This document shows, piece by piece, positions 40,048 to 48,400 of a stretch of DNA of 63,920 nucleotides. The DNA is taken from positions 1 through 63,920 of the forward strand of contig NZ_JAGPWD010000033.1 in the NCBI RefSeq assembly GCF_018119395.1, in the 5' to 3' direction. Numbering within the stretch: position 1 is the stretch's first letter; the number at the start of each line of letters is the position of its first letter. The position numbers and the translations under genes were made by a program. A model generated the notes under the pieces. The model saw only the letters and a program-made list of their open reading frames with translations. It searched no databases and was not told the DNA's origin. The DNA is from Massilia sp. ZL223 (GTDB lineage: Bacteria; Pseudomonadota; Gammaproteobacteria; Burkholderiales; Burkholderiaceae_D).

Positions 40048-41111
40048 GACGTGTCGTGCGCATCCTCTTCCAAGGTCGGTTCGGCCGCTTTCGGAGCGGA
40101 TTTCTTGCGAGGAAAACGCTGGCGCAAGCGTGCCATCAGGGGCGCTTTCGGCGCGGCGGCGGCACGCGGCTTGACCGGTTTCCCCCGCCGCTTCGCCACC
40201 ACGATCCCGCCGGCCAGCGCCAGCAAGGCCGCGATGCCGCCGCCGATCCAGCCCCAGGGCGTCTCGTCCACCGGCTCCGGGACCGGCTTCCTGCGCGGCT
40301 TGGCCTTCGCGGGCTTCGGCGCCGTCACCGCCGCCGGGCTGGCGCCCATCGCCACCTGCAGCACCTTCACCTTCTCTTCCAGCTGGCCGATCTGTTCGCG
40401 CAGCTGGGTGTTCTTGTAGTCGAGCGCCGCGCAGACCTTGGACGGCGCGCTCTGCGGCGCCGGGGCGCAGGCGCCGGGCGCCGGTGCGGGCGGCGGCAGC
40501 ACGATCGGCGGCGCCGGTTTCTCCGCCTTCGGCGCCGGAGCGGGTTTGGCCGGCTTCGGCGCAGGAGCAGGAGCGGGTTCGGCCGGCTTCGGCGTGGGCT
40601 TGGGCGCCGCCGTGGCCACAGGCGCAGGCTCGACCGCCTTGGGCGCCGGCTTCGGCGCCGGGGCGACGACAGGCGGCGGAACGGGAACCGGCGCCGGGGC
40701 GGCCACGGCCGCCGGCGGCGCCGCCGGGGTCGGGTCCGGCGTCAGCCACAGGGTTGCCAGGCGCACGCTGCGCTGGCCGCCATCGCTGAGCTCCAGATAC
40801 AAATGCAGGTGGCTTGATTCAACCGGTGCGCGCGAGGTGACGTGCAGGAACTGGCGGCCGTCGCGCTGCATCACAGACATGTTCAAGGTCGACAGCACCT
40901 GCGGCATGCCGATATTCGCGCCGCGATAGACATTCGGATGCGCGAGGCGCACCTCGACCTTGGCGGCCGGGTGCTCGACCAGCGTCAGTTCGATGTCGGC
41001 CACCAGCGGCTGGCCCATATGGGAACTGACACGCTGGTCGCCCAGTTCGGCAGCGCCGGCAGCGCTCGCCAGGAGCGCGCAAGAGAATAACAGTGGAAGG
41101 CGGCTGGCCAT
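40035..41111 (-). CDS. FimV/HubP N-terminal domain protein with single membrane helix
   Basis: The 358-residue protein starts MASRLPLLFSC with a signal peptide. The FimV N-terminal domain is ELGDQRVSSHMGQPLVADIEL (21-41 region), continuing to about residue 130. A 90-residue Pro/Ala/Lys linker and a short coiled coil (NTQLREQIGQLEEKVKVLQ) follow. One membrane helix (WIGGGIAALLALAGGIVVA) and a basic tail end the protein. FimV relatives organise cell poles and type IV pili. LysM and the C-terminal TPR of FimV are missing, so this is a minimal form. A start at 41153 is possible but would spoil the signal peptide. Confidence 0.75.
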   Translation of the reverse strand: MASRLPLLFSCALLASAAGAAELGDQRVSSHMGQPLVADIELTLVEHPAAKVEVRLAHPNVYRGANIGMPQVLSTLNMSVMQRDGRQFLHVTSRAPVESSHLHLYLELSDGGQRSVRLATLWLTPDPTPAAPPAAVAAPAPVPVPPPVVAPAPKPAPKAVEPAPVATAAPKPTPKPAEPAPAPAPKPAKPAPAPKAEKPAPPIVLPPPAPAPGACAPAPQSAPSKVCAALDYKNTQLREQIGQLEEKVKVLQVAMGASPAAVTAPKPAKAKPRRKPVPEPVDETPWGWIGGGIAALLALAGGIVVAKRRGKPVKPRAAAAPKAPLMARLRQRFPRKKSAPKAAEPTLEEDAHDTSTQA

Positions 41112-41222
41112 AGGGAAGACGAAAAGAGGTACCTGAACGTAAATAACGGACATTGCGCTAAACTCTTTAATCCCAGCGGTGCATTAGAGAAGTTGACTAG
41201 GACTCAATACACAGGACCTCCT

Positions 41223-42617
41223 ATGGAAAACAGGATTGAGAAGGACAGTTTCGGCCCGATCGAGGTGCCGGCGGACCATCTGTGGGGCGCGCAGACCCAG
41301 CGCTCGCTGCACCACTTCCATATCTCCACCGAGCGCATGGCGCCCGAGCTGGTGGCCGCGCTGGCCCAGGTCAAGCGCGCCGCGGCGGCCGTCAACCGCT
41401 CGCTCGGCAAGCTGCCGGCCGACAAGGCCAACGCCATCATCCAGGCGGCCGACGAGGTCCTGGAGGGCCGCCACCCGGACGAATTCCCCCTCGCCGTCTG
41501 GCAGACCGGTTCCGGCACCCAGAGCAACATGAACATGAACGAGGTGCTGGCCAACCGCGGCTCGGAGCTGATGGGCGGCGAGCGCGGCGAGGCGCGCCAG
41601 CTGCATCCGAACGACCACGTCAACATGGGCCAGTCCTCGAACGACATCTTCCCGACCGCCATGCACGTGGCGGCCGCGACCGCGGTCGCCAAGGACGTGC
41701 TGCCGGCCCTGGCCAGGCTGCGCCAGACCCTGGAGATCAAGTCGCGCGACTTCGCCGACATCGTCAAGATCGGCCGTACCCACCTGCAGGACGCCACGCC
41801 GCTGACCCTGGGCCAGGAATTCTCCGGCTACGTGGCCCAGCTCGAGTATTCGGAACAGGCGATCAAGGCTTCCCTGCCCGGCCTGCTGCTGCTGGCCGCC
41901 GGCGGCACCGCCGTGGGCACCGGCCTGAACGCCCACCCGGATTTCGCACCGCGCATCGCCGCCGAACTGGGCTCGCGCACCGGCCTCAGCTTCAAGAGCG
42001 CGCCCAACAAGTTCATGGCCCTGGCCGGCCACGACGCCATGGTCGCCGCCCACGGCGCGCTCAAGACCCTGGCCACCGCCCTGATGAAGATCGCCAACGA
42101 TGTGCGCTGGATGGCTTCCGGCCCGCGCTCCGGCCTGGGCGAGATCACGATTCCCGAGAACGAGCCGGGCAGCTCGATCATGCCGGGCAAGGTCAACCCG
42201 ACCCAGTGCGAGGCGCTCACCATGCTGTGCTGCCAGGTGTTCGGCAACGACGTGGCGATCACGGTCGGCGGCTCGCAGGGCAACTTCGAGCTGAACGTGT
42301 TCAAGCCCATGATTGCGCACAATTTCCTGCAAAGCGCGCGGCTGCTGGCCGACGGCATGCGCTCCTTCGACGAGCACTGCGCCAAGGGGATAGCGCCGAA
42401 CCACGCCCGCATCGGCGAGCTGATGGAAAAATCGCTGATGCTGGTAACCGCGCTGGCGCCGCATATCGGGTATGATCGCGCCGCGCAGATCGCCAAGAAG
42501 GCCTCCAGCGAAGGCCTGACCTTGCGCCAAGCCGCGCTGCAGACCGGTTTTGTCGACGAGCAGCAGTTCGACCAGTGGATCGTCCCCATCGAGATGACCC
42601 GTCCGGACCGCGTCTGA
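41223..42617 (+). CDS. fumC: class II fumarate hydratase
   Basis: The 464-residue, iron-independent fumarase interconverts fumarate and malate in the TCA cycle. Signatures are the fumarase/aspartase loop GSSIMPGKVNP, GRTHLQDATPLTLGQEF with the catalytic His, and TGSGTQSNMNMNEV. MENRIEKDSFGPIEVPADHLWGAQ-type N-terminus sets the start at 41223; the 30 bases before it in frame are not conserved. Stable under oxidative stress compared with class I enzymes. Confidence 0.97.
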   Translation: MENRIEKDSFGPIEVPADHLWGAQTQRSLHHFHISTERMAPELVAALAQVKRAAAAVNRSLGKLPADKANAIIQAADEVLEGRHPDEFPLAVWQTGSGTQSNMNMNEVLANRGSELMGGERGEARQLHPNDHVNMGQSSNDIFPTAMHVAAATAVAKDVLPALARLRQTLEIKSRDFADIVKIGRTHLQDATPLTLGQEFSGYVAQLEYSEQAIKASLPGLLLLAAGGTAVGTGLNAHPDFAPRIAAELGSRTGLSFKSAPNKFMALAGHDAMVAAHGALKTLATALMKIANDVRWMASGPRSGLGEITIPENEPGSSIMPGKVNPTQCEALTMLCCQVFGNDVAITVGGSQGNFELNVFKPMIAHNFLQSARLLADGMRSFDEHCAKGIAPNHARIGELMEKSLMLVTALAPHIGYDRAAQIAKKASSEGLTLRQAALQTGFVDEQQFDQWIVPIEMTRPDRV

Positions 42618-42672
42618 ACACCTACAGGCGGCCTCGGCTATCGTACGCCGCCCTTACCACCCCGAGGATAGA

Positions 42673-42885
42673 ATGCAAAAAATAGTTTTCGATTTGACAT
42701 CAGAATTCGTCGAGGTCAACCAGCTGCTGAAGCTGGTCGGCCTGGTCGACAGCGGCGGCGCCGGCAAGAACATGGTCGCCAGCGGCGCGGTGTCGGTCGA
42801 CGGCAAACAGGAGCTGCGCAAGACCGCCAAGATCCGCAGCGGGCAGACCGTCTCGGTCGGCGACCTGCAGATTCGCGTGCAATAA
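42673..42885 (+). CDS. RNA-binding S4 domain protein (YbcJ-like)
   Basis: The 70-residue protein is a lone S4 domain: EVNQLLKLVGLVDSGGAGKNMVASGAVSVDG carries the RNA-binding helix-turn. It resembles YbcJ/YaaA. Such proteins probably bind structured RNA or the ribosome, and the precise target is unknown. It follows fumC by 55 bases. Confidence 0.88.
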   Translation: MQKIVFDLTSEFVEVNQLLKLVGLVDSGGAGKNMVASGAVSVDGKQELRKTAKIRSGQTVSVGDLQIRVQ

Positions 42886-43011
42886 GCCGGCAAAAAAAGC
42901 GCAAAAAGCGCGCTGCCGCTGTGTCGGCTATGTTTGCGCGCTAACAAACAAAGCGGGGCTTCCTTGTTTATATTTTAAGACGTCATCAATCGGGCTTAAA
43001 AGGTGAAGGCG

Positions 43012-43296
43012 ATGGAAACCCCGGAACAGCATCAGCAGTCGCAAGAGCAGCTGATCGGCGACCTGCGGCTCGTGATCGAGAACGCGGAAGAACTGCTCAA
43101 GAATACCGATCACTACACCAGCACGCTGTACCAGAACGCGCGCGCGAAACTGGCGCTGGCGCTGGAAGCGGCCAACGAGGAACTGGCGCGCTTCGAGGAC
43201 GCCCAGCTGGAGCGCATGATGGCCGCCACCCGCGCCGCCAACGAGCGTTTCCGCGACCGCACCGGCGAAGACCGCATCCTGCGCGCCTTCCACTGA
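43012..43296 (+). CDS. DUF883/ElaB-like protein lacking the membrane anchor
   Basis: The 94-residue helical protein starts METPEQHQQ after an AAAAGGTGAAGG ribosome site. IENAEELLKNTDHYTSTLY and ALEAANEELARFEDAQ resemble the N-terminal coiled coil of ElaB/YqjD. Those proteins bind ribosomes and dock at the membrane through a C-terminal helix. Here the protein ends RDRTGEDRILRAFH with no hydrophobic helix. No helix is visible in the following bases in any frame, so it is a soluble variant rather than an obvious frameshift. Confidence 0.65.
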   Translation: METPEQHQQSQEQLIGDLRLVIENAEELLKNTDHYTSTLYQNARAKLALALEAANEELARFEDAQLERMMAATRAANERFRDRTGEDRILRAFH

Positions 43297-43336
43297 TCCA
43301 GTCCCCCAGAATTCGCCAGCCTTCCTTCGGCCACGC

Positions 43337-44980
43337 CTAGCGGACGCCGTCCGCCGCAATCGCGGCCACGGCGCCCAGGCCGAACCAGCGGCGCAGCATT
43401 GCGCCCACCTCCGGCAGATCCTCTCCACGTTCTTCCGCATCGGCCAGGGCCGCGTCCAGCGCCGCGGCGATACTATCTCCCGCCGCCAGCCTGCTCAAGG
43501 CCAGGTAGTCGGCCCGGCTGATGGCGGTCACCTCCCCTTGCCAGCCCCTGCGCGTGAGCAGCGCATGGCAAGGCGCGTCCAGCGTCTCCGGGAAGGCCGG
43601 GCCATTCTCCTGGTGCGCCAGCCACAGTTGCGCCACCTCCCAGCGGCTGTGCAGCAGCGAACAGCCCGGGTGCAGGACCAGCCGCGCATCGGCCAGCCGG
43701 GCCGGGTCCCAGCCGGCCAGCGCCTCCACGGCCAGCGGCGTCACGTCGGGCACCTGCCAGGCCAGGTGCAAGGCCCATTCCAGGCGCGCCATGTCGGCCA
43801 GCCAGGGCAAGTCGGCGACCGGCGCGAAGCCGTCGAGGAAGACCGCGAACCGGGCGCCGAAGCGGTTCAGGTCAGGGTCTTGCGAAGGATGCGCCTTGCC
43901 ATAGGCGCGCGCCAGGCCGCCGAAGAATTCCGCGCCGACCAGCTGTTCGACGACGGGATAGGCGTTGGCCAGGGCCCGGCGCCAGTTTTCCGCCAGGTTG
44001 CCGCGATAGACGGCCAGCCGCGCCGCATCCACGACCATGTCCGGCGCCGTGGCGGCGGGATCGGCCAGCGCCCTGCCGAAGCCTTCCTGCAGCTCGGCCA
44101 GGTCCGGCGCGCCGGCCTGCCCGGCGAGGGTGGCGAGGACTGGGGCGGGCGCTTGTTCCGCCACATCGAACTGCGCTGCGATGGCGCGCGCCTTGTCCGC
44201 CTCTTCCAGCAGCACCTCCAGCGGCGGCAGGCCGGTATCCCATTCGATCAGGGAGGGCACTTGCCCGAAGCGCTCCAGCGCCGCGCGGTACAGCGCCCAC
44301 ACCGGCGGCGCGATGGCGGCGCCGTGGTGGTCGATCACTGCCTCCGGCGTCTCGAGGTGGCCGCCCAGGTGGATTTCGCCCACGCTCCCCACGGGCAAGG
44401 CGGCGATGGCCGCCAGCGCATCCTCGCCGTGGTTGCGCTGGTTCACATACAGGTTGTTCACGTCGAGCAGGATGCCGCAGCCGGTGCGGCGCGCCAGTTC
44501 GGCCAGGAATGCGGCTTCGCTCATGGTGTCGTCCCGGAAGCGCACGTAGCGCGAGACGTTTTCGACCAGGATGCGGCGGCGCAGCAGCTCCTGCACGCGC
44601 TGGACGCGGGCGCACAGCAGGCCCAGGGAAGCGGCGTCGAGCCGCAGCGGCAGCAGGTCGTTCAGCTGGCGGTCGGCCAGCGCGCCCCAGCACAGATGCT
44701 CGGACACCAGGAAGGGATCGACCGCCTCGACCAGTTCGCGCACCCGCGCCAGGTGGTCCTCGGAAAAGCCGCGCGCCGAGCCGAGCCCCAGGCCGACGCC
44801 GTGCAGGCTGAGCGGATAATCCTCGCGCAGGCGGCGCAGCACGTGCCAGTCCCAGCCCGCGCGGGCGAGATAGTTTTCGGAGTGGACTTCGAGCCAGCCG
44901 ACCGGCTGGCGCTGCGCGAGGAAGGCGCGGACATGCGGCGGGCGCAGCCCGATGCCGACACCCGCCTGCGGCAGGGACAT
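43337..44980 (-). CDS. bufB: fused DUF692 (MNIO)-DUF2063 bufferin maturase
   Basis: The 547-residue protein joins two normally separate proteins. Residues 1-275 are a DUF692/MbnB-like TIM barrel, a multinuclear non-heme iron oxidase. Candidate metal ligands are kept: His60, Glu94/His95, Glu140, Asp173/Asn175, His204, His208, Asp218/His219 and Glu246. Residues 296-545 match DUF2063 (BufC/MbnC, substrate-handling partner), starting LQEGFGRALADP and RLAVYRGNLAENWRRAL. It begins two bases after the stop of the DUF2282 precursor gene, which implies coupling. Known MNIOs convert peptide Cys residues into thiooxazole-type groups that bind copper. A longer reading upstream crosses the precursor gene and was rejected. 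Confidence 0.88.
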   Translation of the reverse strand: MSLPQAGVGIGLRPPHVRAFLAQRQPVGWLEVHSENYLARAGWDWHVLRRLREDYPLSLHGVGLGLGSARGFSEDHLARVRELVEAVDPFLVSEHLCWGALADRQLNDLLPLRLDAASLGLLCARVQRVQELLRRRILVENVSRYVRFRDDTMSEAAFLAELARRTGCGILLDVNNLYVNQRNHGEDALAAIAALPVGSVGEIHLGGHLETPEAVIDHHGAAIAPPVWALYRAALERFGQVPSLIEWDTGLPPLEVLLEEADKARAIAAQFDVAEQAPAPVLATLAGQAGAPDLAELQEGFGRALADPAATAPDMVVDAARLAVYRGNLAENWRRALANAYPVVEQLVGAEFFGGLARAYGKAHPSQDPDLNRFGARFAVFLDGFAPVADLPWLADMARLEWALHLAWQVPDVTPLAVEALAGWDPARLADARLVLHPGCSLLHSRWEVAQLWLAHQENGPAFPETLDAPCHALLTRRGWQGEVTAISRADYLALSRLAAGDSIAAALDAALADAEERGEDLPEVGAMLRRWFGLGAVAAIAADGVR

Positions 44981-44982
44981 GC

Positions 44983-45279
44983 TTACTTGGTGTCTGGGGC
45001 CGGCTCGGCCTTCGCCTTGCCCGGCTTGAGCGAGCCGCCCAGCTTGGTGCAGCTGCCCTTGGCGACGAATTTCCATTCGCCCGGATCGTTGTCGGTGGCG
45101 GCGGCGCCCATGCAGCCGTGGGTGGCGGTGCCGCAGTCGTTCTGGCCGGCCTTGGCCACGCCGTAGCACATTTCCTGGTCGGCCTTGGGCGTACCCATTT
45201 CCTCCTGGCCGGTGGCGTGAACCGGGGCGGTGCAAACGCCGGCCAGGGCGGCGGCGATCAGGGCGTGGCGGTGCGACAT
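44983..45279 (-). CDS. bufA: DUF2282 bufferin-type RiPP precursor
   Basis: The 98-residue protein has a signal peptide (residues 1-22, MSHRHALIAAALAG...VHA). The mature part has four cysteines at 38, 49, 56 and 77 in the DUF2282 pattern MCYGVAKAGQNDC, HGCMGAA and KGSCTKLGG. In described bufferins these Cys are modified by the DUF692 enzyme and the product sequesters copper in the periplasm. A GGAGATATTC ribosome site precedes the ATG. The usual DoxX-type fourth gene is not adjacent. Cargo metal and exact modification are inferred from the family. Confidence 0.9.
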   Translation of the reverse strand: MSHRHALIAAALAGVCTAPVHATGQEEMGTPKADQEMCYGVAKAGQNDCGTATHGCMGAAATDNDPGEWKFVAKGSCTKLGGSLKPGKAKAEPAPDTK

Positions 45280-45340
45280 GAATATCTCCGGTGGACGAGG
45301 CAACACGCCAGTGTCGCCCCGCCGCGCGGGAAAATCAAGC

Positions 45341-45538
45341 TCAGGCGGTGGTGTTGATCTTGTTGCCCAGGTGCGGCGGCAGGTTGGCGGACGACGTCGC
45401 CTGCACCGCTTCGATCAGCTGGGTGGCCGACGACATCTCAATCTGCTGCGCGCGCTTGAGCACGGCGAGCGCCACTTCCTGGCGGTTGCCGGTTTCGGCG
45501 ACGCTGGTTGCCAGCTTGGCAATTCCGGTGACATCCAT
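45341..45538 (-). CDS. YjfB-like putative motility protein
   Basis: The 65-residue protein starts MDVTGIAKLATSVAETG after a CAGGAGAAC ribosome site. The family (YjfB) has short helices, and some members affect motility. Function is not established. It follows mobB by 31 bases and precedes the bufferin genes. Confidence 0.7.
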   Translation of the reverse strand: MDVTGIAKLATSVAETGNRQEVALAVLKRAQQIEMSSATQLIEAVQATSSANLPPHLGNKINTTA

Positions 45539-45569
45539 GCTGTTCTCCTGATTCGCCCAATGAGGCGTA

Positions 45570-46145
45570 TCAGCCGTTAACGGCAGCCTGGACCGGAACT
45601 TGAGGGCTGGCGTGCAAGAAGTCGCGCAGCCACGCCAGGACTTGATCCGGCGCATTCAGGTCCAGCCAGGCGACACCCTGCCCCGCGTCCGGCGGACGGG
45701 GCACGTCGGACACGACCACGGCGATATCGGCATCCTGCGGATAGAGCGCCGGCTTGCCCAGCGCCGGGCGGAATACTTCCAGCTTGGGCAGCATCTCCCA
45801 TTTGTAGCCCTCGACCAGGGTCAGGTCGGCCGGCGCCAGGCGCGCCAGGTGCTCGGCCAGCGAGGGCTCCTCGGCGCCGCGCAGCTCGCGCAGGATCGCC
45901 ACCCGGTAGGGCGAGGCGATCATGACCTCGGCCGCGCCGGCCATGCGCAGGCGGGCGCTGTCCTTGCGCGGCGGCTCCAGTTCGATGTCGTGGTGGCTGT
46001 GCTTGACCACGTTCACGCGGACGCCCTCGGCGGCCAGCCGGCCGACCAGGAATTCCAGCAAGGTGGTCTTGCCGCTGCCGGACCAGCCGACCACGGCCAG
46101 CACCCTGCCGCCGCCCTCAATAGCCGACACGGTAGCGGTTGCCAC
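45570..46145 (-). CDS. mobB: molybdopterin-guanine dinucleotide biosynthesis adapter MobB
   Basis: The 191-residue GTP-binding protein has the P-loop VVGWSGSGKTT (18-28), followed by VNVVKHSHHDIELEPPRKDS and VEGYK. MobB assists MobA in making the guanine-dinucleotide form of the molybdenum cofactor. Its start lies 29 bases inside the end of gspB, so it is coupled to the type II secretion genes. This is not a usual location for mobB. Confidence 0.92.
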   Translation of the reverse strand: MATATVSAIEGGGRVLAVVGWSGSGKTTLLEFLVGRLAAEGVRVNVVKHSHHDIELEPPRKDSARLRMAGAAEVMIASPYRVAILRELRGAEEPSLAEHLARLAPADLTLVEGYKWEMLPKLEVFRPALGKPALYPQDADIAVVVSDVPRPPDAGQGVAWLDLNAPDQVLAWLRDFLHASPQVPVQAAVNG

Positions 46146-46797
46146 GGTAGTTCATCACGGCCGCCTTGGGCAGGATGCGTTCCAGCACCAGGCCCGGCGC
46201 CACCTCCTCGCCTTCGCGGCGCAGCATCTTGTCGACCAGCAGCAGGCGCTCGGCCGCGTTGGGCGAGTAGATGTAGCCGCCGAAGGCGACCTTCGGGATC
46301 TCGCGCTGCAGCGCTTCCGGAAGTTCCTGCAGGCTGCGCACATTGTCTTCCGGCGCGGGCGCCGGCGCCACCCGGGCCGGTTCCGGCTGTGGCGCTGGTG
46401 CGGCCGGCGCCGGTTCAGGCTTGCGCTCGGGCTTGGGCGGAGTGGGCTCGCGTACCGGCTTCGCCGCCGCGCGCGGTTCCGGATTCGCCGGTGGCGGCGC
46501 GATCACTGGCGGCGGCGCGATCGTCACCGGCGGCGCGGCCGCAGGCGCGGCCGGTTGAGCGCTCACCGCCGGCGCAGCCGCCAGCTTGACCGGCTGCTCG
46601 GCCGGCGCGCGCAGCCACAGGACGGCGGCGCTTGCCACGACGGCGCCCGCGCCCAGTCCGATCAGGAGGGTACGGTGCTTGCCGCCCGCCGTGCCGGCCG
46701 GCGCCGCATAGCTCGGGGCCGGCGCATGGATGGTCGGCGCGTTGCCGAGCTGGCGCTCGGCCTGGGCTTTCTTGAGGGCTTCGAGGATATAGGACAT
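46117..46797 (-). CDS. gspB: general secretion pathway protein GspB
   Basis: The 226-residue protein begins MSYILEALKKAQAERQLG, the GspB signature. One membrane helix follows (LLIGLGAGAVVASAAVLWL, about 44-62), then a long Pro/Ala linker and the conserved C-terminal domain (about 150-226, IPKVAFGGYIYSPNAAERLLLVD). GspB works with GspA to insert the GspD secretin through peptidoglycan. It follows gspA by one base. Confidence 0.92.
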   Translation of the reverse strand: MSYILEALKKAQAERQLGNAPTIHAPAPSYAAPAGTAGGKHRTLLIGLGAGAVVASAAVLWLRAPAEQPVKLAAAPAVSAQPAAPAAAPPVTIAPPPVIAPPPANPEPRAAAKPVREPTPPKPERKPEPAPAAPAPQPEPARVAPAPAPEDNVRSLQELPEALQREIPKVAFGGYIYSPNAAERLLLVDKMLRREGEEVAPGLVLERILPKAAVMNYRGNRYRVGY

Positions 46798-46798
46798 A

Positions 46799-48394
46799 TC
46801 AGGGGGTCTTCCCAGCGGCGGCGAGCAGGTGCGGTTCCGGCACGCCGGACAGCTGGTTGAGACGCATGTAGGTGCGCGGCCCGGCGACGCCGTCCGCCTT
46901 CAGGTTCTGGGCCGCCTGGAAGGCGCGCAGCCATTCCCTGGTGCGCGCGTCGAAAGGCTGGTCGGCGCCGGGCGAATCAGCCTTGTTCAGGGTAGCCAGG
47001 CTGGTGGCGAGCCAGTCGACGTCCGGCCCGCGGTCGCCTTCGGCCACCTGATCGCGGAAAGCGCGCGGCACGCGCCAGAAGGTCGTGAACTCGCCGCCGA
47101 AGCGGTTGATGAAGGTGGCCAGGTCGACGCGCTCGCGCTTGCCGTCCGCCTCCAGCGTGACGCTGGCGGCATCCATGCCGACCAGCACCGCATAGCCGGT
47201 GCGCGGCCCCTCGTGCAGGGTCACCACGGCCGGCCGGTCGAGCAGGCGCAGTTCGTACAGGCCTCCCCTGCCCTGGTGGCAGCGCAGGTTCAGGCGCAAC
47301 GCCGCTTCGCAGGGCTGGCCGCCCGCGAGCGGCTCGCCCCACAACGCGGCCAGCGCGCGCAAGGCATCGTGTTCGCTCTCCTGGACCGGGACGGCGACAG
47401 CGGCGGGCGAGGAGGTTTTCACAGGCACGGCCCGCGCCGGCGGAGCGGCGGCCACGGCCGGATTCACCTCTGGCTGCGGCAGCATCTGCCAGGCGGCTGC
47501 CGCGCTCAAGGCGGCGCCCGCCAGCAGGCCGCCCGCCAGCATCGGCCAGCGCGCAGCGGGACGCGGCGCCGGCGCCTCGCCGGCAAACACTTCCTGCGCC
47601 GACTTCTGCAGGATGCGGCGCGTGACCTGCGGGCTGTTCTCGACATAGGCGCCGAGCAGCGCGCGGTCGCACAGCAGGTTGATCCGGCGCGGCACGCCCT
47701 GCGTCAGGCGGTGGATCTGCGGCGTCAATGCCGAGGGAATCGGCGCGCCGACGGCCCCCGCCACCGCCAGGCGGTGCGCGATGTAGGCGCCGGTTTCCTG
47801 TTCCGACAGCGGGCCGAGGTGATAGCGCGCGATCACGCGCTGGGCCAGCTGCTCGAGTTCCGGGCGCGCCAGCATGCTGCGCAGTTCCGGCTGGCCGATC
47901 AGGATAATCTGCAGCAGCTTGCGCTCGCTGGTTTCCAAGTTGGTCAGGAGGCGCAGCTGCTCCAGCACCTCGGGCGACAGGTTCTGGGCCTCGTCGATCA
48001 CCAGCACGTTATTCAGGCCCTGGGCGTGCGCCTCCAGCAGGTAGCGGTTGATGGCGTCGACATAGCCCTTCACGCCGAAGGGCGACGGCCCGGCCGGCGG
48101 CAGCGCGATGTGGAATTCGTCGCACACCGTGAGGAGCAGCTCTTCCACCGTCAGCTTCGGGTTGAAGATATAGGCCAGGCGGCAGTTCTCGGGAATCTGC
48201 TCGATGAAGCAGCGGCACACCGTGGTCTTGCCGGCGCCGATCTCGCCGGTGAGCAGCACGAAGCCGCCGCCGCTGCCGATGCCGTACAGGAGGTGGGCCA
48301 GCGCCTCGCGGTGGCGCTCGCTCATGAACAGGTAGCGCGGGTCGGGCGCGATCGAGAAGGGGTCCTGCTTCAGCTGGAAGAAATGTTGGTACAT
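46799..48394 (-). CDS. gspA: general secretion pathway ATPase GspA (ExeA)
   Basis: The 531-residue protein has an AAA ATPase domain (about 15-260) with Walker A TGEIGAGKTT (49-58) and Walker B VLVIDEAQNLS. A membrane helix follows near 285-305. The periplasmic part ends in a peptidoglycan-binding domain (about 460-520, REWLRAFQAAQNLKADGVAGPRT). ExeA/GspA remodels the cell wall to let the type II secretin assemble. The core T2SS genes (gspC-gspN) are not in this window. Confidence 0.94.
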   Translation of the reverse strand: MYQHFFQLKQDPFSIAPDPRYLFMSERHREALAHLLYGIGSGGGFVLLTGEIGAGKTTVCRCFIEQIPENCRLAYIFNPKLTVEELLLTVCDEFHIALPPAGPSPFGVKGYVDAINRYLLEAHAQGLNNVLVIDEAQNLSPEVLEQLRLLTNLETSERKLLQIILIGQPELRSMLARPELEQLAQRVIARYHLGPLSEQETGAYIAHRLAVAGAVGAPIPSALTPQIHRLTQGVPRRINLLCDRALLGAYVENSPQVTRRILQKSAQEVFAGEAPAPRPAARWPMLAGGLLAGAALSAAAAWQMLPQPEVNPAVAAAPPARAVPVKTSSPAAVAVPVQESEHDALRALAALWGEPLAGGQPCEAALRLNLRCHQGRGGLYELRLLDRPAVVTLHEGPRTGYAVLVGMDAASVTLEADGKRERVDLATFINRFGGEFTTFWRVPRAFRDQVAEGDRGPDVDWLATSLATLNKADSPGADQPFDARTREWLRAFQAAQNLKADGVAGPRTYMRLNQLSGVPEPHLLAAAGKTP

Positions 48395-48400
48395 GCGTCG

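Noticed and set aside
40450..40760. DNA repeats within the FimV-like gene
   Set aside because: The repetition is low-complexity coding for a Pro/Ala/Lys linker, with no exact DNA unit.
43337..45235. A 632-residue frame extending the bufferin maturase upstream
   Set aside because: The extra residues are the precursor gene in another frame. The family start is at 44980, just after the precursor stop.
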